From assembly GCA_030609445.1 (NCBI GenBank), contig JAUWCF010000004.1:1-14974 (forward strand): a stretch of DNA of 14,974 bases. Reading direction: 5' to 3'. This DNA comes from Thermoplasmatota archaeon (lineage in GTDB: Archaea; Thermoplasmatota; E2; DHVEG-1). Under the pieces are notes generated by a model. That model was given only the letters and a program-made list of their open reading frames with translations. It had not been told where the DNA came from and ran no database searches. Shown here one piece after another: positions 6,754 to 14,451 of this stretch. How positions within the stretch are numbered: the first letter of the stretch is position 1; each line of letters starts with the position of its first letter. Made by a program: the position numbers and the translations under genes.

Positions 6754-9378
6754 ATGAAAAAACAACTCTGCATGATAGCAGTTATAAGCATTATGATTTC
6801 CGGGATGTCATCATTTACGGTATATGGCGAAACAACCTCAACAAGAAATGATTCAAACATTAGTGATGATAATTTTGAAATTGTATTAAAATCATCAACG
6901 ACACCTGATGGTTCTGATAGACAGGATGGTAGATTCATAGAAAAGTTAGAATGGATCTCTCCAAATGATGAACTTCCTGGAACTTATGAAGAATATCTAA
7001 ACAGACATCCTTTACAACCTGCTCAGTTCAGAACACCAGACTCGATGAATCTTGAAGGACATACACTTTCAATACTTGTGGATGACGACTTATATTTAGA
7101 GATAGGGTCAAATCTCAACCAGTATATATCTGATGTTGAACTAGAAGGTCATTCTGTATTTCTGCAGACTGTTTCTAGCGGTACTCCCGAAGAAATTAAA
7201 GCATGGATAATTGAATGTAATAACTCTGGAAGCAAAGGTGTCGTTCTTATTGGAGATATTACTGCTGCTTGGGCTGAAGTCTCAGGATCAGTATTCCCAT
7301 GTGACTTGTTTTATATGGATCTTGATGGCAACTGGGAAGATAATGATCATGATGGTGATTATGAGGTTCATACTGCTGGTGATGGCGATATGGGGCCGGA
7401 GTTATATGTCGGTCGTATCTATGCTACTACTCTTACCTATGATTCTGAGGCGAATATGGTTAATGATTATCTTGCAAAGGCTCATATGTATCGTACTGGC
7501 GAGCTAACGCAGCCATGGCGCGGATTGGAATATGTGGAGGAAGACTGGTATAATATGGATGTGAATCTGGATCTTGTTTATGGAGATGATGTTATCCGTC
7601 ATGATTATGGTTACTTTACCACTGCAGAAGATTATCTCAACCAAATGGATCTGGGGCAGTATTTTGTACAGGTTTGTGCCCATAGTTATACAGGTGGGCA
7701 TCATTTTGGCACTCGACCTACTGAGTCAGCGTCATATGCTCATATCTATGTCTATAGTCCGATTAGTAGGGCAGCAAAGCTTCTTTTAGGTAGCGATGAT
7801 GGGATCAAAGTCTGGCTGAATAAAGACAATGTATATACTAATGATAGGTATGGCGGTTGGGTTGAAGATAGCTATGAAGTGGACGTAAACTTAACAGAAG
7901 GTTGGAATCAGCTGCTTTGTAAGGTAAGTCAAGACGGAGGCGATTACAAGCTCTCTGCTCGATTCACGGATACTGGATATAACACATTTTCTGATCTTGA
8001 ATATCAAATCAACAACCCTGAATTACATGGCGGGGAGGCTGAATTTATCCGCAGTTGGTTGCTCAACGGTTTTCATCAGGATTCCTCTGGCAATTTCTGG
8101 AGTTATCTAACGACAAATTATCTTGGAATATCTGAAGATTCTATTAACCCAAATGATGGTGATGTGATGGGGGGTAAAACATGGACTTGCTATGATTCGG
8201 GCAATCCATATATTGATATGGCTGATTACTGCAACGATGCTGATTTCGGTGTCTGCTATGCATTTCTTCGAGTATATGCTAACTCTGAGAAAGTATGTCA
8301 ACTCTGGATGGGTTATGATGATGGTGCACGAGTATGGTTGAACGGCAATGAGATCCTCTGTGATAACAGGTACGGTGGTTTTGAAGCTGATATGACAAGG
8401 TTCAATGTCACATTGCATAGTGGTGAGAATCGTTTACTCGTTAAGATTTCTGAATGGATGGGAGAGCATGGTTTTAGCGCTCGATTCTGCCAACAAGACG
8501 GCAGCATAGTTGAAAACCTTACCTATGATCCTAATCCAACTCCAATTAGTCATATTGGTACGTGGCTTGTAAATGGGCCATATGCCAATCCTGATAGACC
8601 TACTCGATTAAGTACTGATTATCTTGGAGATGAAGGCAATGTTACGCCAAGTGAAGGCGATCCTGCTCCATTAAACACTTGGGAACGTGGTATAGGCAAT
8701 GGTTGTCCATTTGGTCTTGACCGTCATTTTGATCATGGTGATTGGGTGTTTTCTCAGGATATACAAGATCGTGACCCTCCTGTCTTGTTTTATAATCTTT
8801 TCTCCTGTGGACCTGGACGATTCACTGATGAAAATTATTTAGCAGGAGCATACATTTTCCATACGACATATGGATTGATCACTGTTGCTTCTTCAAAAAG
8901 CGGGAGTATGCTTAACTTTGATGATTTCACACGTCCTCTTGGCGAGGGAAAAAGCGTTGGTGAGGCTTTTTATGAATGGTTTGATACCCAGGCACCATTT
9001 CAACAATGGGAGAAAGAATGGTACTACGGCATGGTAGTATGCGGGGATCCAACATTGTGTATTCCTACAGCAACACAGATGGAGATTACAAACCCTGAAA
9101 ATGCAATATATCTCAGAAATAAAGAAATCCTACCGTTTCCTGTTCCAGTGATAGTCAGAAAGATAGATATTGATGTTTATGCAGCAAATATAAACTATGG
9201 CATAGATCGTGTGGAGTTCTATATCGACGGTGATTTAAAGAAAACTGATACGACAGAGCCATATTATAGTTGGATGTGGGATGAACATGTTTTTTTCAGA
9301 CATACAATAAAAGCTGTGGCATATGATGGCTCAGGCAACAATGCAACAAGGGAACTTTTGGTTTGGAAGTTTTTCTAA
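6754..9378 (+). CDS. Secreted C25-like (gingipain-type) cysteine peptidase with inserted repeat modules
   Basis: A predicted extracellular peptidase of 874 residues. It begins with a Sec signal peptide (MKKQLCMIAVISIMISG...VYG, cleavage near residue 26). An N-terminal caspase-like fold follows (LSILVDDDLYLEI, GSKGVVLIGDI), then an Asp-rich, probably Ca-binding loop DLDGNWEDNDHDGDYE (190-205) and GPELYVGRIYA. The likely catalytic His is His310 in QVCAHSYTGGHHF and the likely Cys is Cys685 in FYNLFSCGPGRF, followed by AGAYIFHTTYGLITVASSKSG (about 697-717) and a short GDPTL motif. Between them lie copies of a lectin-like module (see the repeat entries). The last 95 residues or so are an Ig-like domain (GIDRVEFYIDGDLKKTDTTE, HTIKAVAYDGSGNNA). 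ATG 6754 is preferred over ATG 6700 because it starts a clean signal peptide and has AAGGTG 9 bases before it. The peptidase call is by motif resemblance; activity is inferred. Confidence 0.85.
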   Translation: MKKQLCMIAVISIMISGMSSFTVYGETTSTRNDSNISDDNFEIVLKSSTTPDGSDRQDGRFIEKLEWISPNDELPGTYEEYLNRHPLQPAQFRTPDSMNLEGHTLSILVDDDLYLEIGSNLNQYISDVELEGHSVFLQTVSSGTPEEIKAWIIECNNSGSKGVVLIGDITAAWAEVSGSVFPCDLFYMDLDGNWEDNDHDGDYEVHTAGDGDMGPELYVGRIYATTLTYDSEANMVNDYLAKAHMYRTGELTQPWRGLEYVEEDWYNMDVNLDLVYGDDVIRHDYGYFTTAEDYLNQMDLGQYFVQVCAHSYTGGHHFGTRPTESASYAHIYVYSPISRAAKLLLGSDDGIKVWLNKDNVYTNDRYGGWVEDSYEVDVNLTEGWNQLLCKVSQDGGDYKLSARFTDTGYNTFSDLEYQINNPELHGGEAEFIRSWLLNGFHQDSSGNFWSYLTTNYLGISEDSINPNDGDVMGGKTWTCYDSGNPYIDMADYCNDADFGVCYAFLRVYANSEKVCQLWMGYDDGARVWLNGNEILCDNRYGGFEADMTRFNVTLHSGENRLLVKISEWMGEHGFSARFCQQDGSIVENLTYDPNPTPISHIGTWLVNGPYANPDRPTRLSTDYLGDEGNVTPSEGDPAPLNTWERGIGNGCPFGLDRHFDHGDWVFSQDIQDRDPPVLFYNLFSCGPGRFTDENYLAGAYIFHTTYGLITVASSKSGSMLNFDDFTRPLGEGKSVGEAFYEWFDTQAPFQQWEKEWYYGMVVCGDPTLCIPTATQMEITNPENAIYLRNKEILPFPVPVIVRKIDIDVYAANINYGIDRVEFYIDGDLKKTDTTEPYYSWMWDEHVFFRHTIKAVAYDGSGNNATRELLVWKFF
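7726..8040 (+). repeat. Repeat module copy 1 (C-terminal half only) in the peptidase gene
   Basis: Encodes ASYAHIYVYSPIS, LLLGSDDGIKVWLNK, DRYGG, NLTEGWNQLLCKVS and KLSARF. The same order of motifs recurs 174 residues later in copy 2. The pattern (LGSDDGxKVWLNG ... GWNxLLxKVxxxGGxxxxxxRF) is a common PA14/lectin-like beta-sandwich appended to secreted proteins. This copy lacks the N-terminal half of the module and starts directly after the catalytic His loop. Confidence 0.7.
8041..8550 (+). repeat. Repeat module copy 2 (complete) in the peptidase gene
   Basis: A full module. The N-half is FIRSWLLNGFHQ ... YLTTNYLGISED ... GKTWTCYDSGNPYIDM; the C-half is FLRVYANSEK, LWMGYDDGARVWLNG, DNRYGG, HSGENRLLVKIS and GFSARF. 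It matches copy 1 over the C-half and copy 3 over the N-half at the protein level. Codon choice differs between copies, so the duplication is not recent. Confidence 0.7.
8551..8760 (+). repeat. Repeat module copy 3 (N-terminal half only) in the peptidase gene
   Basis: Encodes HIGTWLVNGPYANP, RLSTDYLGDEGNV, PSEGD and NTWERGIGNG, aligning with the first half of copy 2 (169 residues apart at the Trp). It then runs into the peptidase strand DPPVLFYNLFSC. The missing C-half of this copy is the part found at copy 1. Confidence 0.65.
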
Positions 9379-9385
9379 AACACCC

Positions 9386-9392
9386 TTTTTTT
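9386..9392 (+). terminator. Poly-T terminator after the peptidase gene
   Basis: Seven T follow CACCC, 7 bases after the peptidase stop, in the 12-base gap before the convergent nadE end. This is consistent with archaeal T-run termination. Confidence 0.4.
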
Positions 9393-10218
9393 ATCCTTCT
9401 TGAGTAGGTACTCTCCAGTCAACACCAGGTGTTCTTACACCTAGTTTTGGAATGAGCGGTGTTCTTCTTTTATGTTGGCTTTTTTTTATCATCTGTCTGA
9501 TACGTTTGACATCTGATTTTTTAACGTTTACTTTTTTGACAATATCTTCTATATCAATTTTTAGTTCTAATTCATAAAGAATTTTATCGAGCGTTTCATA
9601 ATTTATTCCAAGTTCTTTTTCATCAGTTTGGCCTGGCCAGAGACCTGCAGTGGGAGCTTTAGAGATAAGCGATTTCGGTATCTTTAGATATTCTGCGAGT
9701 TGATATATCTGTGTTTTGTATATATCGCCAATGGGTAATAAGTCAGCACCTCCGTCTCCATATTTGGTGAAATATCCGATCAATAGTTCTGATTTGTTTG
9801 ATGTCCCACAGACAAGACATCCTTTCTCATTTGCATAGGCATAAAGTAGAATCATCCTGGTTCGTGCCTTGATATTAGAAAGTGTCATTTTTTCTGTTTT
9901 TCCAAAACAAGTTTTTTGAATTTGTTGTACAATAGAATCTATTTTGATGGTTTTACATTGCAGGTCAAATTTTTTTACAAAAATCTCTTGATGTTTTTTA
10001 TCATCGCTTGGTGTCGCATCATCAGGCATAAACAAACAAAGAACATTGTTTTTTCCTAATGCTTCTTTACAAAGCACTGCTGCAACGGAAGAATCAATAC
10101 CGCCTGAGAGCCCGAGAACAACACGTTTACATCCTGAGTTTTGTACGTAGGTTTTAATAAAATCTATAATAATTGTTGAAGTTTCTTCAGGGTTTATTGA
10201 GAGATATATTATTATCAC
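9391..10218 (-). CDS. nadE: NH3-dependent NAD+ synthetase
   Basis: Amidates deamido-NAD to NAD using ATP and ammonia, the last step of NAD synthesis. The protein of about 275 residues has the PP-loop VLGLSGGIDSSVAAVLC, then FMPDDATPS, IKARTRMILLYAYAN, LVCGTSNKSELLIGYFTKYGDG and DLLPIGDIYKTQIYQLA, all family motifs. The end PLIPKLGVRTPGVDWRVP is also typical. There is no glutaminase domain, so it depends on free ammonia. The start is uncertain: GTG 10218 is used here; TTG 10236 would overlap the upstream gene by 17 bases; and GAGGTGAT at 10221-10214 points to ATA 10209, exactly 5 bases downstream of GAGGTGA. The gene follows the MCM-like ATPase with overlapping or abutting ends, so the two are cotranscribed and probably translationally coupled. 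Confidence 0.95.
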   Translation of the reverse strand: MIIIYLSINPEETSTIIIDFIKTYVQNSGCKRVVLGLSGGIDSSVAAVLCKEALGKNNVLCLFMPDDATPSDDKKHQEIFVKKFDLQCKTIKIDSIVQQIQKTCFGKTEKMTLSNIKARTRMILLYAYANEKGCLVCGTSNKSELLIGYFTKYGDGGADLLPIGDIYKTQIYQLAEYLKIPKSLISKAPTAGLWPGQTDEKELGINYETLDKILYELELKIDIEDIVKKVNVKKSDVKRIRQMIKKSQHKRRTPLIPKLGVRTPGVDWRVPTQEG

Positions 10219-10221
10219 CTC
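10214..10221 (-). promoter_or_regulatory. Strong SD at the nadE start
   Basis: GAGGTGAT on the minus strand is a near-perfect complement of the archaeal 16S 3' end. It overlaps the stop codon of the MCM-like gene (10222-10220) and contains the candidate GTG start. The codon 5 bases beyond GAGGTGA is ATA 10209-10207. Confidence 0.65.
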
Positions 10222-11551
10222 ATATCCATGTTTCAATAGATTCTTTTAGTATTTTTCCTGCTTCTGAAACGACTTTGTCATCTACTGGAGAAAATGATGC
10301 TCTGGCAATTGCGAGTGGTATTCTTCTAACATAATCTGACATTCGAAGATCCCTTCGAAGTGTTGTGTTGTAATACTTTTCAACAATTTCATTTGTATCA
10401 TGGAGGTATTTTTCTACTGCTTTTTCAGAGGCAGTTATTTCTGGATTGTATGTTCGAGCAAGTTTTACCCATTGATCATAGTATTCATGTTTTTCTTTTA
10501 TCTCTGCACCGCCATAGAACTTTTTTCGAAAGAGATCAAGTCGTTCTTGTTTGCTGATATTTTGTACTTTAACAATGAGGGCGCATCTGCTCATAAGTAG
10601 GGGAGATAGTCCGACGTCAGAGAGAGCTTTTTTGCCAAACACTTTTGATTTGGGGTTAGCAAATGCAATCATTATGAATTGACTTTCAATGTTTTGATGA
10701 AGTTTTGCCGAATGTACACTACATTTGCCATTGGAAAGCAGTTCATAGCAGTATTCGATATCCTCTCCTGGGATTTTATCAAACTCGTCAACAAGAACCA
10801 GTTTTTTATTTGAATATGGGAATGCTCCAAGATCACCGGTTCCAAGATGGCAGACAAGTCCTGACCGTGTTGTATTTGCACCGATATTGGTAATATTGGA
10901 AAATTGTTCATTAATGATTTCTTTTGCCATTGTCTTGCTGCTACCGGGCTCTCCAATGATTAATGAGTGAATTGGTTCTTCAAAGGTTGAAAACATGCTT
11001 GCAGCTATTATTTTTTTCATTATGTCGTTGCCATGTATTTCCTGGAAGACGTTCTGCCAGAACCCTGAAAAACCTCTTTTTTTTGCAAATTCCCTTAATT
11101 CCTTATCAGGAAGGTAGATACCGTTTTTTTCCCATTCCTCAAGTTTTTTCGATTCGATTATCTCCTGAAGGCTTTCTGCTTTACTAATGACTTTGTTAAA
11201 CGCTTGTGATTTTCTTGTAAGCTTTAACACATTATCTTCAATTTTTAATGCTGCATTTCCCCACCCAACTGAATACACGTCCAATGCATTCAACACTGAT
11301 TTTATAACTGCTCTCTCTGTTCTTTTAACAATTATCTCAATAAGATCCTCGTTTGCTATGGTGATATCAGTTATATTTTCGTTTGCTAGGATGTTTCTTG
11401 CTCTTTGTATTAGCATATTGCCTTTGCTTGTACCCATCCCTAATGAGGATACTGACATGATTGCAATCTGTTCGAGTTTTGTTATCCTCATATTCTCCAG
11501 TTTCTTTCTATCTGAAGGAATAACGCCGAGTAAACTTAGATCATCTTCCAT
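10220..11551 (-). CDS. MCM-like AAA+ ATPase with N-terminal helix-hairpin-helix
   Basis: 443 residues. Residues about 5-55 (LLGVIPSDRKKLENMRITKLEQIAIMS...GNMLIQRARNIL) look like the RadA/Rad51-type helix-hairpin-helix that binds DNA. Residues about 160-430 are an MCM-clade AAA+ domain: Walker A GEPGSSKT (200-207), GANTTRSGLV, Walker B LVLVDEFDKI (251-260), a pre-sensor-1 hairpin region KCSVHSAKLH, sensor 1 MIAFANPKS (294-302), arginine finger SPLLMSR (316-322) and a lid with TLRRDLRMSDYVRRIPLAIARASF (397-420). The MCM N-terminal OB/zinc domain is absent, and the segment between Walker A and B is short, so the helix-2 insert seems reduced. It is therefore probably not the replicative helicase; a role in DNA repair or remodelling is a guess. 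ATG 11551 has no SD. nadE follows directly. Confidence 0.85.
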   Translation of the reverse strand: MEDDLSLLGVIPSDRKKLENMRITKLEQIAIMSVSSLGMGTSKGNMLIQRARNILANENITDITIANEDLIEIIVKRTERAVIKSVLNALDVYSVGWGNAALKIEDNVLKLTRKSQAFNKVISKAESLQEIIESKKLEEWEKNGIYLPDKELREFAKKRGFSGFWQNVFQEIHGNDIMKKIIAASMFSTFEEPIHSLIIGEPGSSKTMAKEIINEQFSNITNIGANTTRSGLVCHLGTGDLGAFPYSNKKLVLVDEFDKIPGEDIEYCYELLSNGKCSVHSAKLHQNIESQFIMIAFANPKSKVFGKKALSDVGLSPLLMSRCALIVKVQNISKQERLDLFRKKFYGGAEIKEKHEYYDQWVKLARTYNPEITASEKAVEKYLHDTNEIVEKYYNTTLRRDLRMSDYVRRIPLAIARASFSPVDDKVVSEAGKILKESIETWI

Positions 11552-11611
11552 AGTGCGAACCGAGAACTATGCACTTCTATGATTAAAACTTTGTGTATTT
11601 TTTTGAATAAA

Positions 11612-11621
11612 ATATTTATAT
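11612..11621 (+). promoter_or_regulatory. TATA box of the beta-helix/cyclophilin gene
   Basis: ATATTTATAT predicts a start site near 11643. That gives a leader of about 16 bases that contains the AAGGGG SD (11646-11651) and ends at ATG 11659. It excludes the longer frame beginning with ATG 11620. Confidence 0.5.
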
Positions 11622-11658
11622 GAGGGATGACACTATAGAAATAGCAAGGGGAATAAAT

Positions 11659-13122
11659 ATGGTTCAAAACATACTCGTTAAAAAAACAGTTATTTTTTCA
11701 GTAATTATTTTACTTATAGGGGCGCAAGCACTTCTCGTATCTGCAGATGGTCCTACAATTGTAAATGAAAGTATAATCTACGTCGATGATGACAACACAG
11801 AAGGACCGTGGTATGGAACAATTGAACATCCATATCAAACAATACAAGATGGAATCTCACATGCCTGTGCAGGAGATACAGTCTTTGTATTCTCAGGTTT
11901 ATATCATTCAAGTATGAGCTATGGATTTGTTAGTATACAAGAGGACATCACTTTAGACGGAGAAGATCCACAAACAACAATAATTCAAGGCGGTGGAGTA
12001 TATGGTGAAAAATGGGTTGTTGGAATCAGTTCCGAAGAAGGAAGCCCAAAAATTTCTAACTTTACAATTGAAAATAGTGGAACAGACATTCACGACGCAG
12101 GAATCCTTGTAAATGCCAACAATGTAATTATCACAAACAACATCATAAAAAATAATCAATTAGGGATCTATTTTTCTCATACAAAACATCAGTACGGAGC
12201 GATTATATCGGGAAATACTATTGAAGATAACAAAGATGGTATTTTTATGTGGGCTGCATCTGACAATATCATTTATGCAAATATTATACAAAATAACGTG
12301 TTTGATGGTGTAGAAATCATATATTCTTCAAATAATAATGTTGTCATGAGAAATACAATCGCAGGACACACTTTTGATGGCGAGTCGGAAGGTGTTTTAT
12401 TAAAAGAGTCAACTGGAAATCTAATCTCCGAAAACAATATTTATGATAATAGAATAGATGCCTATTTTGAAAACGCATTTTTTAACAAATGGAATAACAA
12501 CTATTGGGGAAAATCAAGAATATTTCCAAAGCTAATTGTTGGGAGAAAATATTTAGGCGGGGGTCCAATGGAACCAGGTTTTCCGTTAATACTTCTAAAA
12601 CTTGATTGGCATCCCGCAATAGAATCTCATGAAATCATACAAAACCCTATTGCTGTAATGAATACAACCCTTGGAACAATGAAACTAATACTTTATGAGG
12701 ATAAAGTACCAATCACAACGAATAACTTTGTTAGACTCTCAAATGATGGATTTTTTGACGGTCTTGTCTTTCATAGAGTCATCGAAGATTTTGTAATTCA
12801 GGGTGGAGGTTATGACTCATCAGGTTCACATCACGAAAGTCCGTATGGTACAATTGATTTAGAGATTCACCCTGACGTTCGACATGTAGATGGTGCGATA
12901 TCTATGGCACGCACGCCAGATCCAAACAGCGCAACAAGTCAATTCTTTATCTGCGATGGAAAACAGGCATACCTTGATGATCAATATGCTGTATTTGGAA
13001 GGATTCTCATTGGAATGGATGTGTTAAAAACTATTGCCTCTGTTGAAACAACAACAAAACACGGTATGCAGGATTGGCCAGTTGAGGAAGTAATAATAAA
13101 CAGTGTTGCAATAGCTCAATAA
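11659..13122 (+). CDS. Secreted right-handed beta-helix protein fused to a cyclophilin-type peptidyl-prolyl isomerase
   Basis: 487 residues. A signal peptide (MVQNILVKKTVIFSVIILLIGAQ... cut near residue 28-30) precedes a NosD-like beta-helix (about 40-290). It starts with IIYVDDDNTEGPWYGTIEHP and YQTIQDGISHACAGDTVFVF and continues with Asn-rich rungs (NNVIITNNIIKNNQLGIYFS, ISGNTIEDNKDGIFM), ending with the usual NNNYWG. Residues 329-487 form a cyclophilin (PPIase) with FHRVIEDFVIQGG (Arg373, Gln381), SMARTPDPNSATSQFFICDG and YLDDQYAVFGRI. The CypA Arg55, Phe60, Gln63 and Phe113 equivalents are kept; Met61 is Val, Trp121 is Tyr and His126 is Tyr, as in many prokaryotic forms. The role is probably outside the membrane: proline isomerisation or folding of surface proteins. 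There is no visible anchor. ATG 11659 has a good SD and starts the signal peptide. It ends 4 bases before the convergent Dim2 gene. Confidence 0.9.
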   Translation: MVQNILVKKTVIFSVIILLIGAQALLVSADGPTIVNESIIYVDDDNTEGPWYGTIEHPYQTIQDGISHACAGDTVFVFSGLYHSSMSYGFVSIQEDITLDGEDPQTTIIQGGGVYGEKWVVGISSEEGSPKISNFTIENSGTDIHDAGILVNANNVIITNNIIKNNQLGIYFSHTKHQYGAIISGNTIEDNKDGIFMWAASDNIIYANIIQNNVFDGVEIIYSSNNNVVMRNTIAGHTFDGESEGVLLKESTGNLISENNIYDNRIDAYFENAFFNKWNNNYWGKSRIFPKLIVGRKYLGGGPMEPGFPLILLKLDWHPAIESHEIIQNPIAVMNTTLGTMKLILYEDKVPITTNNFVRLSNDGFFDGLVFHRVIEDFVIQGGGYDSSGSHHESPYGTIDLEIHPDVRHVDGAISMARTPDPNSATSQFFICDGKQAYLDDQYAVFGRILIGMDVLKTIASVETTTKHGMQDWPVEEVIINSVAIAQ

Positions 13123-13126
13123 TCAT

Positions 13127-13666
13127 TCAGAATTTGTTTTTTCCCAGTCTTAATTTTCTCATTTCTCTTTCGACATATCGATAGACACTTGCATGTTTAC
13201 TTCCACTGAGAATCATGTCAATTGCTTTTTTTGCAACATCCATTGATTCAAAATCTGCAATGAGCGCAACGGTATGGCCATAGATTGAGAGAATTGCTCC
13301 TGTTAAGTTTTCTATAGTGTGTTTTGTTTTCCCGTCAGTACCGATAATTCTGCTTTTTATTCTTTTGGTATGCGAGTCTTTTTTTCCGACATAATCATGG
13401 AAGTTAAAGATAAAAAAATCCATGTCGTCCTTAAATAAGCGCATTGCATGTTCTGGAGAAAACCCACGTCCAATAGCACGGACAACATTTTCTACGATTA
13501 AGCCTAACACTGGATCTGAAGTTTCATGTTCATCTATTGTTACTTCACCTTCAGCTGAATCAATTTCGAGTGTTGTCTTTGAAATCCTTTCAATCATTTT
13601 CTTTGTCTCACCATTGTGGCCAATAAGCACGCCTACTCGTTCTTTTGGAATCTTTAAATATTTCAT
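13127..13666 (-). CDS. Two-KH-domain protein, archaeal Dim2/Pno1 homologue
   Basis: RNA-binding protein of 179 residues with two KH motifs. The first is RVGVLIGHNGETKKMIE (GHNG 16-19) and the second is IKSRIIGTDGKTKHTIENLTG (GTDG 109-112). The stretch AIGRGFSPEHAMRLF (64-78) and the end SGSKHASVYRYVEREMR (154-170) are characteristic of the Pno1/Dim2 family, which binds the 3' end of small-subunit rRNA during maturation and works with the Nob1 nuclease. It is the last gene of the aIF1A-RIO1-Dim2 cluster; its ATG overlaps the RIO1 stop in an ATGA arrangement (4 bases shared), so coupling is expected. Dim2 and RIO1 act together on pre-40S/30S particles. The first KH domain keeps a canonical GxxG loop. 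Confidence 0.93.
   Translation of the reverse strand: MKYLKIPKERVGVLIGHNGETKKMIERISKTTLEIDSAEGEVTIDEHETSDPVLGLIVENVVRAIGRGFSPEHAMRLFKDDMDFFIFNFHDYVGKKDSHTKRIKSRIIGTDGKTKHTIENLTGAILSIYGHTVALIADFESMDVAKKAIDMILSGSKHASVYRYVEREMRKLRLGKNKF
13137..13142 (+). terminator. Possible poly-T terminator of the beta-helix/cyclophilin gene
   Basis: Six T lie 15 bases after the stop, inside the 3' end of the convergent Dim2 gene. With only 4 bases between the two stop codons, any terminator has to overlap the neighbour. Confidence 0.3.
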
Positions 13667-14451
13667 GATACATCACTATTTTTTGTAATACGGTTAAAAA
13701 TTTCTTTTTCATCAGCTTTTATGTCAAACTTTTTAAAATATTGTACAATATTGTGGATATCTCTTTTTAGAAACTCAATGGACTCTGGATGCTCCAGAAG
13801 TACTCCTTGTCCAACGTCTATTATGTACGGTTTATCCTGATATATAAGTATATTATATGCACTTAGATCTGCATGAACGATTCCTGCTTTGTTGTACATA
13901 AGAGAGATAAAACGCAGGATTGTATCAAATATTTTTTTTGGATTATCTAACGTAGAATCTTTGAGCAAAGGTGCTGGCCGTTCCATATCTCCGATATACT
14001 GCATAACAAGGATGTTATTCATTTTTTTTATTGGAATTGGAGCTCTTACGTTTGCATTTTTCAGTCGCCCTAGATTTTTATATTCTTTTTTTGCCCATTC
14101 ATCAATTATGCCTCTGCGACTTTTATTAATTAAGTTGAAACGCGGATCACCATCAATGTATTTTGCTATGTGTTTAAACGCAAGATTTGAGGTGCGATAT
14201 ATCTTAATTGCGACAAACTCATCCTTTGAGGTGACTGCTCTAAAAACAATTGCTTCTTTTCCTGTGGAAATGGGAAAATCAAAATGATCAATGATTTTAT
14301 TAGAGATAAGTTTGCTAAGTCGTAAAAGAGTAGTTTTGTCAAAAACTTCATCCAATGTTTTTCTATCAAAACCTATCCTACAAGCTAACTCCTGTGTTTG
14401 CCGATCTAACTTTTTAAGCCATTTATCAGATAAAGTAAAATCAGAAGACAT
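13663..14451 (-). CDS. rio1: RIO1-family serine kinase/ATPase
   Basis: Atypical kinase that acts in late maturation and release of factors from the small ribosomal subunit. Of 262 residues, the N-terminal part (1-55) is helical. The RIO kinase domain then shows the flexible P-loop ISTGKEAIVF (61-70), catalytic Lys83 in VAIKIYR, the RIO1-type segment KYIDGDPRF (97-105), hinge LVMQYIG (148-154), catalytic loop IVHADLSAYNIL (191-202; Asp195, Asn200) and metal-binding Asp212 in IIDVGQG. No winged-helix domain precedes the kinase, which separates it from RIO2. The start ATG 14451 has GAGG 6 bases upstream and overlaps the aIF1A end by 11 bases. It is transcribed between aIF1A and the Dim2 homologue. 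Confidence 0.96.
   Translation of the reverse strand: MSSDFTLSDKWLKKLDRQTQELACRIGFDRKTLDEVFDKTTLLRLSKLISNKIIDHFDFPISTGKEAIVFRAVTSKDEFVAIKIYRTSNLAFKHIAKYIDGDPRFNLINKSRRGIIDEWAKKEYKNLGRLKNANVRAPIPIKKMNNILVMQYIGDMERPAPLLKDSTLDNPKKIFDTILRFISLMYNKAGIVHADLSAYNILIYQDKPYIIDVGQGVLLEHPESIEFLKRDIHNIVQYFKKFDIKADEKEIFNRITKNSDVS

Noticed and set aside
8734..8736. His661 in DHGDW as the catalytic His of the peptidase
   Set aside because: It is close to Cys685 and followed by Gly as in gingipains, so it cannot be excluded, but HSYTGGHHF after a buried strand is the better match to related archaeal proteins as I remember them.
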